A stretch of 64,000 nucleotides of DNA from Flavivirga amylovorans (GTDB lineage Bacteria; Bacteroidota; Bacteroidia; Flavobacteriales; Flavobacteriaceae). Position numbers and translations under genes: made by a program. Positions 34,690 through 43,426 of this stretch are shown here, piece by piece; position 1 is the first letter of the stretch; the number at the start of each line of letters is the position of its first letter. Where the stretch lies: contig NZ_JAUOEM010000008.1 in assembly GCF_030540875.1 (NCBI RefSeq), positions 1 through 64,000 of the forward strand, written 5' to 3'. Under the pieces are notes generated by a model, which was given only the letters and a program-made list of their open reading frames with translations, searched no databases and was not told the DNA's origin.

Positions 34690-36693
34690 ATGCAGTTTAA
34701 AATTGAATCCGAATTTAGTCCCACAGGCGACCAGCCCCAAGCCATAAAACAACTTGTTGATGGTATTACTTCCAACGAAAAATACCAAACATTACTTGGT
34801 GTAACAGGTTCTGGAAAAACCTTTACAATTGCAAATGTTATTGAGGAAGTACAGCGTCCAACTTTAGTTTTAGCACATAACAAAACGTTAGCAGCCCAAT
34901 TATATTCAGAGTTTAAGCAGTTTTTCCCAAATAATGCTGTCGAGTATTTTGTATCATACTATGATTACTATCAACCAGAAGCCTACATTCCAGTTTCTGG
35001 TGTATACATAGAAAAAGACTTATCAATTAACGAAGAAATTGAGAAAATGCGTTTAAGCGCTACATCCGCCCTTCTTTCTGGTCGTCGCGATGTGCTCGTA
35101 ATTGCATCGGTTTCATGTATTTATGGTATAGGAAACCCTGTTGAATTTCAAAAAAACGTAGTCGCATTAAAACGTGATCAAGTTATTTCCAGAACGAAAT
35201 TACTACATCAATTAGTACAAAGTTTATATTCCAGAACAGAAGCCGATTTCAAACATGGAAATTTCAGAATAAAAGGCGATACGGTAGATATCTTCCCTAG
35301 TTATGCTGATGATGCTTTTAGAATTCACTTTTTTGGAGATGAAATTGAGGATATCGAATCTTTTAATGTTCAAACCAATGAAGTTATTGAGAAATACGAT
35401 CAGTTAACTATCTACCCAGCGAATATGTTTGTAACTTCTCCTGATGTCTTACAAAATGCCATTAAAGACATTCAAAATGATTTGGTAAAACAACATGATT
35501 ACTATAAAGAAATTGGTAAGCACTTAGAAGCGAAACGACTAAAAGAACGTACCGAATTTGATTTAGAAATGATCCGTGAATTAGGCTATTGCTCAGGTAT
35601 TGAAAACTATTCGCGTTATCTTGATGGCAGATTACCAGGCACCAGACCATTCTGTTTATTGGATTATTTTCCAGATGATTATTTAATGGTTGTAGATGAA
35701 AGTCATGTAACGATCTCTCAGGTACATGCTATGTACGGTGGTGACAGAAGCAGAAAAGAAAATCTGGTTGAATATGGTTTCAGACTTCCTGCAGCTATGG
35801 ATAACCGCCCTCTAAAATTTGAAGAATTTGAAGCCATACAAAACCAAGTCATATATGTAAGTGCCACACCTGCAGATTATGAATTACAGAAAACTGATGG
35901 TATTTATGTTGAACAAGTTATACGTCCAACAGGTTTATTAGATCCTATTATTGAAGTACGTCCCAGTTTAAATCAAATAGACGATTTAATAGAAGAAATA
36001 CAACAAAGGATTGAAAAAGATGAACGTATATTGGTAACAACACTTACCAAAAGAATGGCTGAAGAGTTAACTAAATACTTAGATAGAATACAAATACGCT
36101 GCCGGTACATCCATAGCGATGTTGATACTTTAGAACGTGTTGAAATTATGCAAGATTTACGTAAAGGATTGTTCGATGTTTTAGTTGGTGTCAACCTTTT
36201 AAGAGAAGGTTTAGATTTACCAGAAGTATCTCTTGTTGCCATTTTAGATGCCGATAAAGAAGGTTTTTTACGTTCTACCCGTTCTTTAACACAAACGGTA
36301 GGTAGGGCTGCAAGAAATTTAAATGGTAAAGCCATTATGTATGCGGACAAAATAACCAATAGTATGCAAAAAACTATTGATGAAACAAATTACAGACGCG
36401 AAAAACAAATTGCATACAATACAAAAAACAATCTTAAACCCAAAGCACTTAACAAAAGCTTGGATAATGCGTTATCTAAAAACTCTGTAAGTACATATAG
36501 TTATGAGTTAGAAGCTTTAAAAGCAGCAGAACCTGAAAGTGACTATTTAACAAAACCAGAACTAGAAAAGAAAATCCGTGAAAAACGTAAATTAATGGAA
36601 GAAGCTGCAAAAGCTTTAGATTTTATTATTGCAGCAAAATTACGTGACGAAATTAAAAGCTACCAAGATAAACTAGAAAAGCTAAAAGTATAA
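34690..36693 (+). CDS. uvrB: Excinuclease ABC subunit B
   Basis: UvrB is the damage-verifying helicase-like subunit of nucleotide excision repair and works with UvrA and UvrC. The 667 residues are full length. Walker A is GVTGSGKTFT (about 37-46), the damage-probing beta hairpin is in YYDYYQPEAYIP (about 90-101), followed by IASVSCIYGIGNP. The Walker B region is LMVVDESHVT, and the later helicase motifs are TLTKRMAEELTKYL and GVNLLREGLDLPEVSL with QTVGRAARN. The C-terminal UVR domain (LEKKIREKRKLMEEAAKALDF) contacts UvrC. The end of the gene forms a hairpin with its stop codon in the loop. Confidence 0.97.
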   Translation: MQFKIESEFSPTGDQPQAIKQLVDGITSNEKYQTLLGVTGSGKTFTIANVIEEVQRPTLVLAHNKTLAAQLYSEFKQFFPNNAVEYFVSYYDYYQPEAYIPVSGVYIEKDLSINEEIEKMRLSATSALLSGRRDVLVIASVSCIYGIGNPVEFQKNVVALKRDQVISRTKLLHQLVQSLYSRTEADFKHGNFRIKGDTVDIFPSYADDAFRIHFFGDEIEDIESFNVQTNEVIEKYDQLTIYPANMFVTSPDVLQNAIKDIQNDLVKQHDYYKEIGKHLEAKRLKERTEFDLEMIRELGYCSGIENYSRYLDGRLPGTRPFCLLDYFPDDYLMVVDESHVTISQVHAMYGGDRSRKENLVEYGFRLPAAMDNRPLKFEEFEAIQNQVIYVSATPADYELQKTDGIYVEQVIRPTGLLDPIIEVRPSLNQIDDLIEEIQQRIEKDERILVTTLTKRMAEELTKYLDRIQIRCRYIHSDVDTLERVEIMQDLRKGLFDVLVGVNLLREGLDLPEVSLVAILDADKEGFLRSTRSLTQTVGRAARNLNGKAIMYADKITNSMQKTIDETNYRREKQIAYNTKNNLKPKALNKSLDNALSKNSVSTYSYELEALKAAEPESDYLTKPELEKKIREKRKLMEEAAKALDFIIAAKLRDEIKSYQDKLEKLKV

Positions 36694-36708
36694 CTTTTAG
36701 CTTTTCTA
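36674..36708 (+). terminator. Hairpin enclosing the uvrB stop codon
   Basis: TAGAAAAGCTAAAAG (36674-36688) pairs perfectly with CTTTTAGCTTTTCTA (36694-36708). The five-base loop TATAA contains the TAA stop codon. There is no T run after it, so termination is uncertain. The structure could instead affect translation termination or mRNA stability. Confidence 0.5.
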
Positions 36709-36770
36709 TAACCTCTTAATGAGGTCTTCAAATAAAAACACATTATTAATAAGAACTTAGCAGATTATTA

Positions 36771-37181
36771 TTAATTGTATTGTGTTTTAAAAATATCAAT
36801 CAACACATCTGGTGGTACGATTTTATTTGGAAAACTTTCCATTAAATATAGTACCTTAGTAATGGACTCATGGCTTAGTCCCATACGTAACCCAAAATTA
36901 TATAATTTAATAGCGCCTACTGAATTATTATTATTATCTTCCTGTTCAATATTCATTAATAATACCAATCTATGAAACTGTACAATACGTTCACTATGAG
37001 ATTTTAAATGCGTGTATGTAACAGGATGCTCTATTAAATAATCAAAATCTTCTCTTGTTATATCAAGCTGTTTTGCAACACCTAATAAAAAATTATATTC
37101 TATTTCTTTTATATCCTTATCATATTTAGCAAATGCTATCATTTCTGATAAAAGACTCAATTTTTCTACTCTATTAACCAT
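36771..37181 (-). CDS. TerB-like helical protein
   Basis: The 136-residue all-helical soluble protein starts MVNRVEKLSLLSEMIAFAKYDKDIKEIEYNFLLGVAKQLDI, which matches the pattern of TerB/DjlA-type domains: an acidic motif in the first helix pair followed by E-x-x-x-L-x-x-x-A-x-x-L-x-I. The rest (HSERIVQFHRLVLLMNIEQED, GLSHESITKVLYLMESFP) is helical. The molecular function of such stand-alone domains is not established. The sequence upstream reads TACCTTTA on the minus strand, one base off the -7 consensus. It converges with uvrB, and bases 36709-36770 show nothing further. Confidence 0.65.
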   Translation of the reverse strand: MVNRVEKLSLLSEMIAFAKYDKDIKEIEYNFLLGVAKQLDITREDFDYLIEHPVTYTHLKSHSERIVQFHRLVLLMNIEQEDNNNNSVGAIKLYNFGLRMGLSHESITKVLYLMESFPNKIVPPDVLIDIFKTQYN

Positions 37182-37456
37182 TTTTTAGGGGATTAATTAT
37201 TATACTATAAAGGTACACAGAAGAGTAATTTAATAATCGTCTATATAATGTAACTTATCGAAAACCTATAGGCATTTGGTCGTAACTTTTATTTATTTCA
37301 TCAATAATTGTATTTTATTCATCTAATAAAATTGCATTTCATCATTTACATAAATTTATTTCCAACTAAAAAATCCGAAATAAAAGCCTAATATACAGGC
37401 AGTTAAACACATTAAACTTATCTTTAATACACTCCATTAAAAATTAATATTTAAGG

Positions 37457-37464
37457 TATCTTTG
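37457..37464 (+). promoter_or_regulatory. -7 promoter element of the DUF1456 gene
   Basis: TATCTTTG lies 84 bases before the ATG at 37549, implying a leader of about 80 bases, longer than usual in this window. The remainder of the 367-base gap 37182-37548 is AT-rich with no other recognisable feature. Confidence 0.5.
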
Positions 37465-37548
37465 TAAATGCTAAGAAAACGCGAGAAAGGTATATTCTGA
37501 CGAATTAATTTAACAATTTAAGTATTAAATAAAGTAGAAATCAATCTT

Positions 37549-37863
37549 ATGACAAATAATGATATTTTAAAAAAATTACGTGTTGCTTTAAAACTTCGCG
37601 ATGATGATATTGTAAAAATTTTAAGCCTGGTGGATTTCAGAATATCTAAAAGTGAACTAGGCGCTTTTTTTAGAAAAGAAGATCATCCCAAATACATGGA
37701 ATGTGGTGATCAAATTTTGCGTAATTTTTTAAATGGACTTGTTATCCATTTGCGAGGCCCGATGCCAAAAAAAGATTCAAGTCCAAAAACTACTAAAATA
37801 CCAAACTTAAAAAGTAAACCTTTAGAAAATAAATCTAAACCACAAAAAAAGAGGAACAATTAA
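37549..37863 (+). CDS. DUF1456 (YehS-like) family protein, single-repeat form
   Basis: The 104-residue protein contains one copy of the DUF1456 helical unit: NNDILKKLRVALKLRDDDIVKILSLVDFRISKSELGAFFRKEDHPKYMECGDQILRNFLNGL. Typical YehS proteins of about 150 residues contain two such units, so this is a short form ending in a basic tail (residues about 75-104, rich in Lys, Pro and Ser). The function is unknown, though the basic tail could bind nucleic acid. The gene has its own promoter element at 37457 and a strong bidirectional terminator overlapping its stop codon. Confidence 0.75.
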   Translation: MTNNDILKKLRVALKLRDDDIVKILSLVDFRISKSELGAFFRKEDHPKYMECGDQILRNFLNGLVIHLRGPMPKKDSSPKTTKIPNLKSKPLENKSKPQKKRNN

Positions 37864-37876
37864 TTGTTCCTCTTTT
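37847..37876. terminator. Bidirectional intrinsic terminator
   Basis: GAGGAACAATT (37851-37861) and AATTGTTCCTC (37862-37872) are perfect arms flanked by an A run on one side and a T run on the other. It therefore works for both the DUF1456 gene and the convergent sucC gene, and includes the stop codon of the former. Confidence 0.85.
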
Positions 37877-37896
37877 CATTTATATAAAGAAAAGCA

Positions 37897-39087
37897 CTAA
37901 GCTAAAACCTGCTGTACTTTATCTGCTGCTTCTTGGAATTCTGTAGCACTCATAACGTCTAAACCAGAATTATCTATTAATTCTTTAGCGATATCTGCGT
38001 TAGTACCTTGTAAACGTACTATAATAGGCACATTTATAGTTCCTATGTTTTTATAAGCATCAATCACACCTTGTGCTACACGATCGCAACGTACTATCCC
38101 ACCAAATATATTTATTAAGATCGCTTTTACCGCTGGATCTTTCAATATGATTTTAAAAGCTGCTTCCACACGAGCTGCATCTGCAGTACCTCCAACATCT
38201 AAAAAGTTTGCTGGTTCTCCTCCTGCTTGTTTTATAAGATCCATAGTAGCCATAGCTAATCCTGCCCCATTGACCATACAACCAACATTTCCTTCTAAAT
38301 CCACATAGTTAAGCCCAAGTTCTCCAGCTTCTACTTCTATAGCACTTTCTTCACGCACATCGCGTAAATCAATATAATTCTTATGTCTGTAAAGTGCATT
38401 GTCATCAATAGTCACTTTAGCATCTACAGCCATTATTTTATTATCACTTGTTTTTAAAACAGGATTAATTTCAAATAAAGAAGAATCAGATTTTACATAA
38501 GCCGTATATAAAGCAGTAACAAATTTTGTCATTTCTTTAAATGCCAATCCAGATAATCCAAGATTAAAAGCAACACGTCTTGCTTGAAATGGTAACAAAC
38601 CAACCGCAGGATCTATCTCTTCTGTAAAAATTAATTCTGGAGTTTCTTCCGCAACCGTTTCTATATCCATACCACCTTCTGTAGAATACATGATCATGTT
38701 ACGTCCAGTAGCTCTATTTAATAATACAGACACATAAAACTCATCCGTTTCACTTTCTCCAGGATAATAAACATCTTCAGCAACTAAAACTTGGTGTACT
38801 TTTTTACCCTCAGCAGATGTTTGAGGCGTAATCAAGTTCATTCCAATTATTTGCCCAGCTATATCTTCAACCTCTTGCAAATTTTTAGCTAGCTTAACAC
38901 CGCCACCTTTTCCACGTCCTCCTGCATGAACCTGAGCTTTAATAACATGCCAACTAGTTCCTGTCTCGTTTGTTAACTGTTTTGCAGCTGCTACTGCTTC
39001 ATTAGCATTTTGAGCTACTATACCACGTTGTATACGTACTCCAAAACTATTTAATATTTCTTTACCTTGATATTCGTGTAAATTCAT
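37897..39087 (-). CDS. sucC: Succinyl-CoA synthetase (ADP-forming) subunit beta
   Basis: This TCA-cycle subunit binds the nucleotide and, with the alpha subunit, converts succinyl-CoA to succinate with formation of ATP or GTP. The 396 residues are full length. The ATP-grasp domain opens with MNLHEYQGKEILNSFGVRI and contains KAQVHAGGRGKGGGVKLA. The C-terminal CoA-ligase domain has NGAGLAMATMDLIKQAGG, EPANFLDVGG and ILINIFGGIVRCDRVAQGV. The alpha-subunit gene (sucD) is not adjacent: upstream, in the opposite direction, is lysA. A TACATTTG promoter element lies at 39113-39120. Confidence 0.97.
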   Translation of the reverse strand: MNLHEYQGKEILNSFGVRIQRGIVAQNANEAVAAAKQLTNETGTSWHVIKAQVHAGGRGKGGGVKLAKNLQEVEDIAGQIIGMNLITPQTSAEGKKVHQVLVAEDVYYPGESETDEFYVSVLLNRATGRNMIMYSTEGGMDIETVAEETPELIFTEEIDPAVGLLPFQARRVAFNLGLSGLAFKEMTKFVTALYTAYVKSDSSLFEINPVLKTSDNKIMAVDAKVTIDDNALYRHKNYIDLRDVREESAIEVEAGELGLNYVDLEGNVGCMVNGAGLAMATMDLIKQAGGEPANFLDVGGTADAARVEAAFKIILKDPAVKAILINIFGGIVRCDRVAQGVIDAYKNIGTINVPIIVRLQGTNADIAKELIDNSGLDVMSATEFQEAADKVQQVLA

Positions 39088-39112
39088 AATTCGCGTAATC
39101 GTTTAAGAAAGG

Positions 39113-39120
39113 CAAATGTA
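39113..39120 (-). promoter_or_regulatory. -7 promoter element of sucC
   Basis: On the minus strand this reads TACATTTG, matching TAnnTTTG, with a leader of about 20 bases before the sucC ATG. Confidence 0.55.
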
Positions 39121-39263
39121 AATAATAGCAATTACTTACCCTAATATTTAATTATGAAAACTTACCAACATTAAATATGGTAAAATCCAAATGTTAAATA
39201 ATTAACATTTTGTTTAATTTGTATAATATTTTAATTAATTATTTTTTATTTATTTGAATAAAA

Positions 39264-39271
39264 TATCTTTG
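39264..39271 (+). promoter_or_regulatory. -7 promoter element of lysA
   Basis: TATCTTTG matches the consensus, 19 bases before the lysA ATG. The stretch between sucC and lysA (39088-39290) is extremely AT-rich and holds only the two divergent promoters. Confidence 0.6.
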
Positions 39272-39290
39272 AAAAAAAATTAGAATAATT

Positions 39291-40526
39291 ATGTTAGAAA
39301 GTCAATTGCTGAAAATTGCACAAGATTTTGGAAGTCCAGTTTATGTATATGATGCAGAAAAAATTGAAAATCAGTACAAAAGGCTAACTGGTGCCTTTAA
39401 AAATGTAAAAAAACTTAAGATTAACTATGCAGTTAAAGCACTATCTAATATATCTATATTAAAACTTTTAAACACATTAGGATCTGGTATAGATACCGTA
39501 TCTATCCAAGAGGTTCAACTTGGGCTAGCTGCTGGTTTTTTACCAGAACAGATTATTTTCACGCCCAATGGTGTGTCCTTAAACGAAATTGAAGAAGCTG
39601 CCAAACTTGGTGTTAAAATTAATATTGACAACCTCTCTATATTAGAACAATTTGGAACGAAGCATCCAAAAACACCCGTGTGCATTCGTATAAATCCACA
39701 TGTTATGGCTGGTGGTAATAGTAATATTTCAGTTGGACATATCGATTCTAAATTTGGAATTTCTATTCATCAAATACCACACATATTACGTATTGTAGAA
39801 AATACACAAATGACTATCAATGGAATTCATATGCATACGGGCAGTGATATCTTAGATATTGAAGTCTTTTTATATGCAAGTGAGATATTATTTGAAACCG
39901 CGAAACAATTCAAAAATTTAGATTTTATCGATTTTGGTTCTGGATTTAAAGTCCCTTACAAACAAGGAGATATTGAAACTAACATTGAAGAATTAGGAAA
40001 AAAACTATCGGCAAGATTCAACGAATTTTGTAAAAACTATGGTAAAGATTTAACCCTAGCCTTTGAGCCTGGTAAATTTTTAGTGAGTGAATCTGGACAT
40101 TTTTTAACTAAAGTAAATGCTGTAAAACAAACAACATCAACCGTATTTGCACAAGTAGATTCTGGATTTAATCATCTTATTAGACCAATGCTTTATGGAT
40201 CTCATCACGATATTGTAAACATTTCGAATCCAAAAGGACGTGAGCGTTTTTATACCGTTGTAGGTTATATTTGTGAAACAGACACCTTTGGCAATAACAG
40301 ACGTATCAATGAAATTAATGAAGGAGATATGTTATGTTTTAAAAATGCAGGAGCCTATTGTTTCTCCATGGCAAGTAATTACAACTCTAGATACCGTCCT
40401 GCAGAAGTTTTATGGTATAAAGGCAAAGCACATCTAATTAGAAAAAGAGAAACTTTTGAGGATATTACTAAAAATCAAGTTGAAGTAGACTTTACTTCAA
40501 AAAAGGAAAAAGTTTTAGTTAAATAA
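39291..40526 (+). CDS. lysA: Diaminopimelate decarboxylase
   Basis: This PLP enzyme carries out the last step of lysine synthesis, meso-diaminopimelate to lysine plus CO2. It has 411 residues. The N-terminal alanine-racemase-like barrel has the PLP lysine in INYAVKALSN, then GSGIDTVSIQEVQLGLAAGF, RINPHVMAGGNS, the GIHMHTGSDI strand and IDFGSGFKVPY. The phosphate/substrate segment is AFEPGKFLVSESGHFLTKV. The C-terminal beta domain has CETDTFGNNR and GAYCFSMASNYNSRYRPAEVL, typical of LysA. A MITE-like element separates its stop codon from its terminator. Confidence 0.95.
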   Translation: MLESQLLKIAQDFGSPVYVYDAEKIENQYKRLTGAFKNVKKLKINYAVKALSNISILKLLNTLGSGIDTVSIQEVQLGLAAGFLPEQIIFTPNGVSLNEIEEAAKLGVKINIDNLSILEQFGTKHPKTPVCIRINPHVMAGGNSNISVGHIDSKFGISIHQIPHILRIVENTQMTINGIHMHTGSDILDIEVFLYASEILFETAKQFKNLDFIDFGSGFKVPYKQGDIETNIEELGKKLSARFNEFCKNYGKDLTLAFEPGKFLVSESGHFLTKVNAVKQTTSTVFAQVDSGFNHLIRPMLYGSHHDIVNISNPKGRERFYTVVGYICETDTFGNNRRINEINEGDMLCFKNAGAYCFSMASNYNSRYRPAEVLWYKGKAHLIRKRETFEDITKNQVEVDFTSKKEKVLVK

Positions 40527-40551
40527 AACCTTATCCTTAATAATTCATCAT

Positions 40552-40710
40552 GAACTCATTTAGACTTTTTGGATTTAAGCGAAAATTAGAAGTTTTTGAC
40601 TATGTTGAAGACTTTTTTGAGTTGCATAGCAGAGCTACGCAAGGAAAAAAAGACAAAACAGAGCTGAAAACAGCCATTTTTTAGCAAATTGAAAAAGTCT
40701 AAATGAGTTC
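40552..40710. mobile_element. MITE-like element, copy 2 (159 bp)
   Basis: It begins GAACTCATTTAGACTTTTT and ends with its exact reverse complement, a 19-bp terminal inverted repeat. It matches the element at 29145-29303 over the whole length. No open frame is present. It begins 25 bases after the lysA stop codon and ends 3 bases before the lysA terminator, so it apparently inserted into the 3' untranslated region. Confidence 0.87.
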
Positions 40711-40713
40711 TAT

Positions 40714-40746
40714 AATAGCCAACATGTATTGTTGGCTATTTTTTAT
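40714..40746 (+). terminator. Intrinsic terminator downstream of lysA and the MITE
   Basis: AATAGCCAACA (40714-40724), loop TGTAT, TGTTGGCTATT (40730-40740), then a T run: a classic Rho-independent terminator for plus-strand transcription coming from lysA. Confidence 0.85.
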
Positions 40747-40821
40747 ATGTAATAAATTTTAACATGGATATGTCTTCGATTTATTTTATCTTTCCTACTT
40801 ACAGCGATAAAAAACAAAAGA

Positions 40822-42006
40822 TTGGCTCAAATAAAAACGACCCGTATTGAATCCATAGACATCTTAAGAGGTGTTGTAATGGTTATCATGGCATTAGATC
40901 ATGTTAGAGACTTTTTCCATATTGGTGCTTTTACTAGTGATCCTACAAACTTAGACACAACAACTCCTTTTTTATTTTTCACTAGGTTTATAACACATTA
41001 CTGCGCGCCTGTTTTTGTGTTTTTAGCTGGTACTTCTGCGTTTCTATATAGTACAAAAAAAACGAAACCCGAAGTGTTTAAATTTTTGTTGACCAGAGGT
41101 ATATGGCTTATTCTCTTAGAAATAGTATTAAATAATTTATTATGGTGGTTTGATTTAACATATAGTTTTATGGTACTACAGGTCATCTGGGCTATTGGTT
41201 TGAGTATGATTTTTCTATCGTTTTTAATTTATCTCCCCATAAGAGTTATACTAATCATTGGTATCTTATTAGTAGCTGGTCACAATACTTTAGATGGGAT
41301 CACTGTACAAGGAACAAGTTTTGATTCTATAGTATGGTATATATTGCATCAACAACAGTTCCTACCTATCAACTCTTCTCGTGTTCTTGTTTTTGCTTAT
41401 CCCATTATTCCATGGATTGGAGTCATGGCTTTAGGCTTTTGTTTTGGTTCTTTTTATAAGAAAGGTTTTAAGGCTGCTGTTCGTAAAAAATGGCTGGCAA
41501 TTTTGGGAATTAGTTCTATAGTTTTGTTCTTTGTCTTAAGAGGACTCAACATGTATGGTGATTTAGTGCCTTGGTCTACTCAAGATACTACAACAAAAAC
41601 TATATTATCTTTTTTTAATGTAACTAAATATCCACCATCCTTAGCTTATGTATTAATAACTATTGGACCTTCTTTATTATTCTTATATGGTGTAGAAACT
41701 GTTAAAAATAAAATCTCAGACTTCTTTTTAGTATTTGGACGCGTCCCTCTATTTTACTATTTCCTTCATGTATTTACTATTCATATTTTAGCTATTGCCG
41801 GTCTTGTAATTTTCGGAGGGAACTGGAGAGACTTAATATTATCCTCTAATGCTTTTAGTAACCCTAACCTTGCTAATTATGGCTATTCATTATTTGTTGT
41901 CTACCTCGTATGGATTGGTGTCATAGCACTCCTTTATTTTCCATCCAAAAAATACATGATATATAAAGCTAACAATAAAGATACATGGTGGTTAAGCTAC
42001 TTATAG
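40822..42006 (+). CDS. Membrane protein of the DUF1624 / HGSNAT-like acyltransferase family
   Basis: The 394-residue polytopic membrane protein has about ten segments. The start IESIDILRGVVMVIMALDHVRDFFH is the family signature, with the conserved Arg and the Asp-His pair in the first membrane segment. Further family features are THYCAPVFVFLAGTSAFLY and GRVPLFYYFLHVFTIH, resembling heparan-alpha-glucosaminide acetyltransferase and acyltransferase-3 type proteins. It may transfer acyl groups to a sugar across the membrane. The substrate is unknown. Translation must start at TTG (40822), since the first ATG would cut into the first segment. The APC permease gene starts one base after its stop codon, so the two are coupled. 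Confidence 0.8.
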   Translation: MAQIKTTRIESIDILRGVVMVIMALDHVRDFFHIGAFTSDPTNLDTTTPFLFFTRFITHYCAPVFVFLAGTSAFLYSTKKTKPEVFKFLLTRGIWLILLEIVLNNLLWWFDLTYSFMVLQVIWAIGLSMIFLSFLIYLPIRVILIIGILLVAGHNTLDGITVQGTSFDSIVWYILHQQQFLPINSSRVLVFAYPIIPWIGVMALGFCFGSFYKKGFKAAVRKKWLAILGISSIVLFFVLRGLNMYGDLVPWSTQDTTTKTILSFFNVTKYPPSLAYVLITIGPSLLFLYGVETVKNKISDFFLVFGRVPLFYYFLHVFTIHILAIAGLVIFGGNWRDLILSSNAFSNPNLANYGYSLFVVYLVWIGVIALLYFPSKKYMIYKANNKDTWWLSYL

Positions 42007-42007
42007 T

Positions 42008-43306
42008 ATGAATAAAAAAGAAGAAGGTTTAAAAAGGAGCGTTGGCGTTTTAGGCTTATCTGCCAATATTATCAATATCATTATAGGCGCTGGTATTTTT
42101 GCACTACCCGCTGTTATTGCTGCTAAAATGGGAGCATCTAGTATTCTCTCTTACATGTTTTGCGGTATTTTAATAGCGCTTGTTATGTTATGTTTTGCTG
42201 AAGCTGGTAGTAAAGTAACTAATACTGGTGGTCCTTATACTTATATTGAAACAGCTTTTGGGAATTATGCTGGTTTTTTAGGAGGTATTTTTGCTATTAT
42301 TGGTACTTTGTTCGCAGATGCAGCTGTATCGAATGCTTTAGTAAATATATTAGCTTCTGGATATCCCATTTTTGAAAATGACTGGGTTCGCTTATCATTC
42401 CTATTTATAATTTTCTTCGGATTAGCTTATATCAACATTATTGGATTAAAGCAAGGTATAGGCCTTGTTAAATTTAACACGCTTGCCAAATTAATTCCTT
42501 TACTTTTACTAATACTCATAGGCTGGAAAGAAGTATCTTTTAGCAATTTGTATATTGATACCATGCCTAGTATAAAAAAACTAGGAGAAACGTCACTTAT
42601 TTTATTTTTTGCCTTTCAAGGTGCTGAAACGGGTCTCGTTGTAGGTGGTGAAGTTATTAACCCAAAACGTACGGTTCCTAAAGCTATCTTTATTAGTATT
42701 TTAACTGTTGTTGGTGTCTATATTTTAATACAAACAGTGTCCCAAGGTGTTTTAGGGAGTGATTTACCTAGTTTTAAAGCTGCGCCTTTAGCAGAAACAG
42801 CAAAAGTAGTTTTTGGTCCTTTTGGATACACCTTATTATTTATTGGAGCCGTTGTTTCTATGTTTGGTTTCTTAAGTGGTTCTATACTTAATAACCCAAG
42901 AGTTATATACGCCCTATCTAGAGATCAGGTTATCCCATTAAAAGCATTTTCTAAAATTCATAAGTCATTTAAAACACCGTATATCGCAATTATCGTGTAT
43001 GCTGTTATTGGCTTTACCCTATCCGCTACTGGTAGTTTTGAAAAATTAGCCATTATTGCAAGTAGCGCTATGTTAATTATTTATTTAGGAGTGGCACTAT
43101 CAGTTATAAAATTGCGTAAATCTCAACAATTCAATGAAGGTGAATTCAAAATCCCAGGAGGTTTTATAATTCCCATATTTTCAATAGGTATTATTTTATA
43201 CTTTTTGTCTAATTTATCAACAGATGAAATGTTAGCAACAGGTATTTTAATAGTTATTTTAACTATTATTTATGGTATATTTAGAAAACTAACTATTAAG
43301 GATTAA
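42008..43306 (+). CDS. APC family amino acid permease
   Basis: The 432-residue inner-membrane transporter has about twelve segments. The hallmark first segment is SANIINIIIGAGIFALPAVIAAKMG, an unwound-helix glycine motif followed by a long hydrophobic run. AEAGSKVTNTGGPYTYIETAFG follows in the third segment region. FFAFQGAETGLVVGGEVINPKRTVPKAI is the sixth-segment motif typical of amino acid/polyamine antiporters. The amino acid transported cannot be deduced. Coupling to the DUF1624-like gene suggests a shared, so far unknown, process. Confidence 0.9.
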   Translation: MNKKEEGLKRSVGVLGLSANIINIIIGAGIFALPAVIAAKMGASSILSYMFCGILIALVMLCFAEAGSKVTNTGGPYTYIETAFGNYAGFLGGIFAIIGTLFADAAVSNALVNILASGYPIFENDWVRLSFLFIIFFGLAYINIIGLKQGIGLVKFNTLAKLIPLLLLILIGWKEVSFSNLYIDTMPSIKKLGETSLILFFAFQGAETGLVVGGEVINPKRTVPKAIFISILTVVGVYILIQTVSQGVLGSDLPSFKAAPLAETAKVVFGPFGYTLLFIGAVVSMFGFLSGSILNNPRVIYALSRDQVIPLKAFSKIHKSFKTPYIAIIVYAVIGFTLSATGSFEKLAIIASSAMLIIYLGVALSVIKLRKSQQFNEGEFKIPGGFIIPIFSIGIILYFLSNLSTDEMLATGILIVILTIIYGIFRKLTIKD

Positions 43307-43426
43307 AGCCGTCTTTTAAAAGTGACACGGATTTCTATTTTAAACTAAAAAATTAAAACAATTAAGTCGAATTGTGCTAATCATCATATAACAATTTTCA
43401 AGTATAATTATTAAAACTACATCTTA

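Noticed and set aside
35973-36359. 128-codon frame antisense to uvrB
   Set aside because: Lies entirely inside the conserved helicase motifs of uvrB; no independent features.
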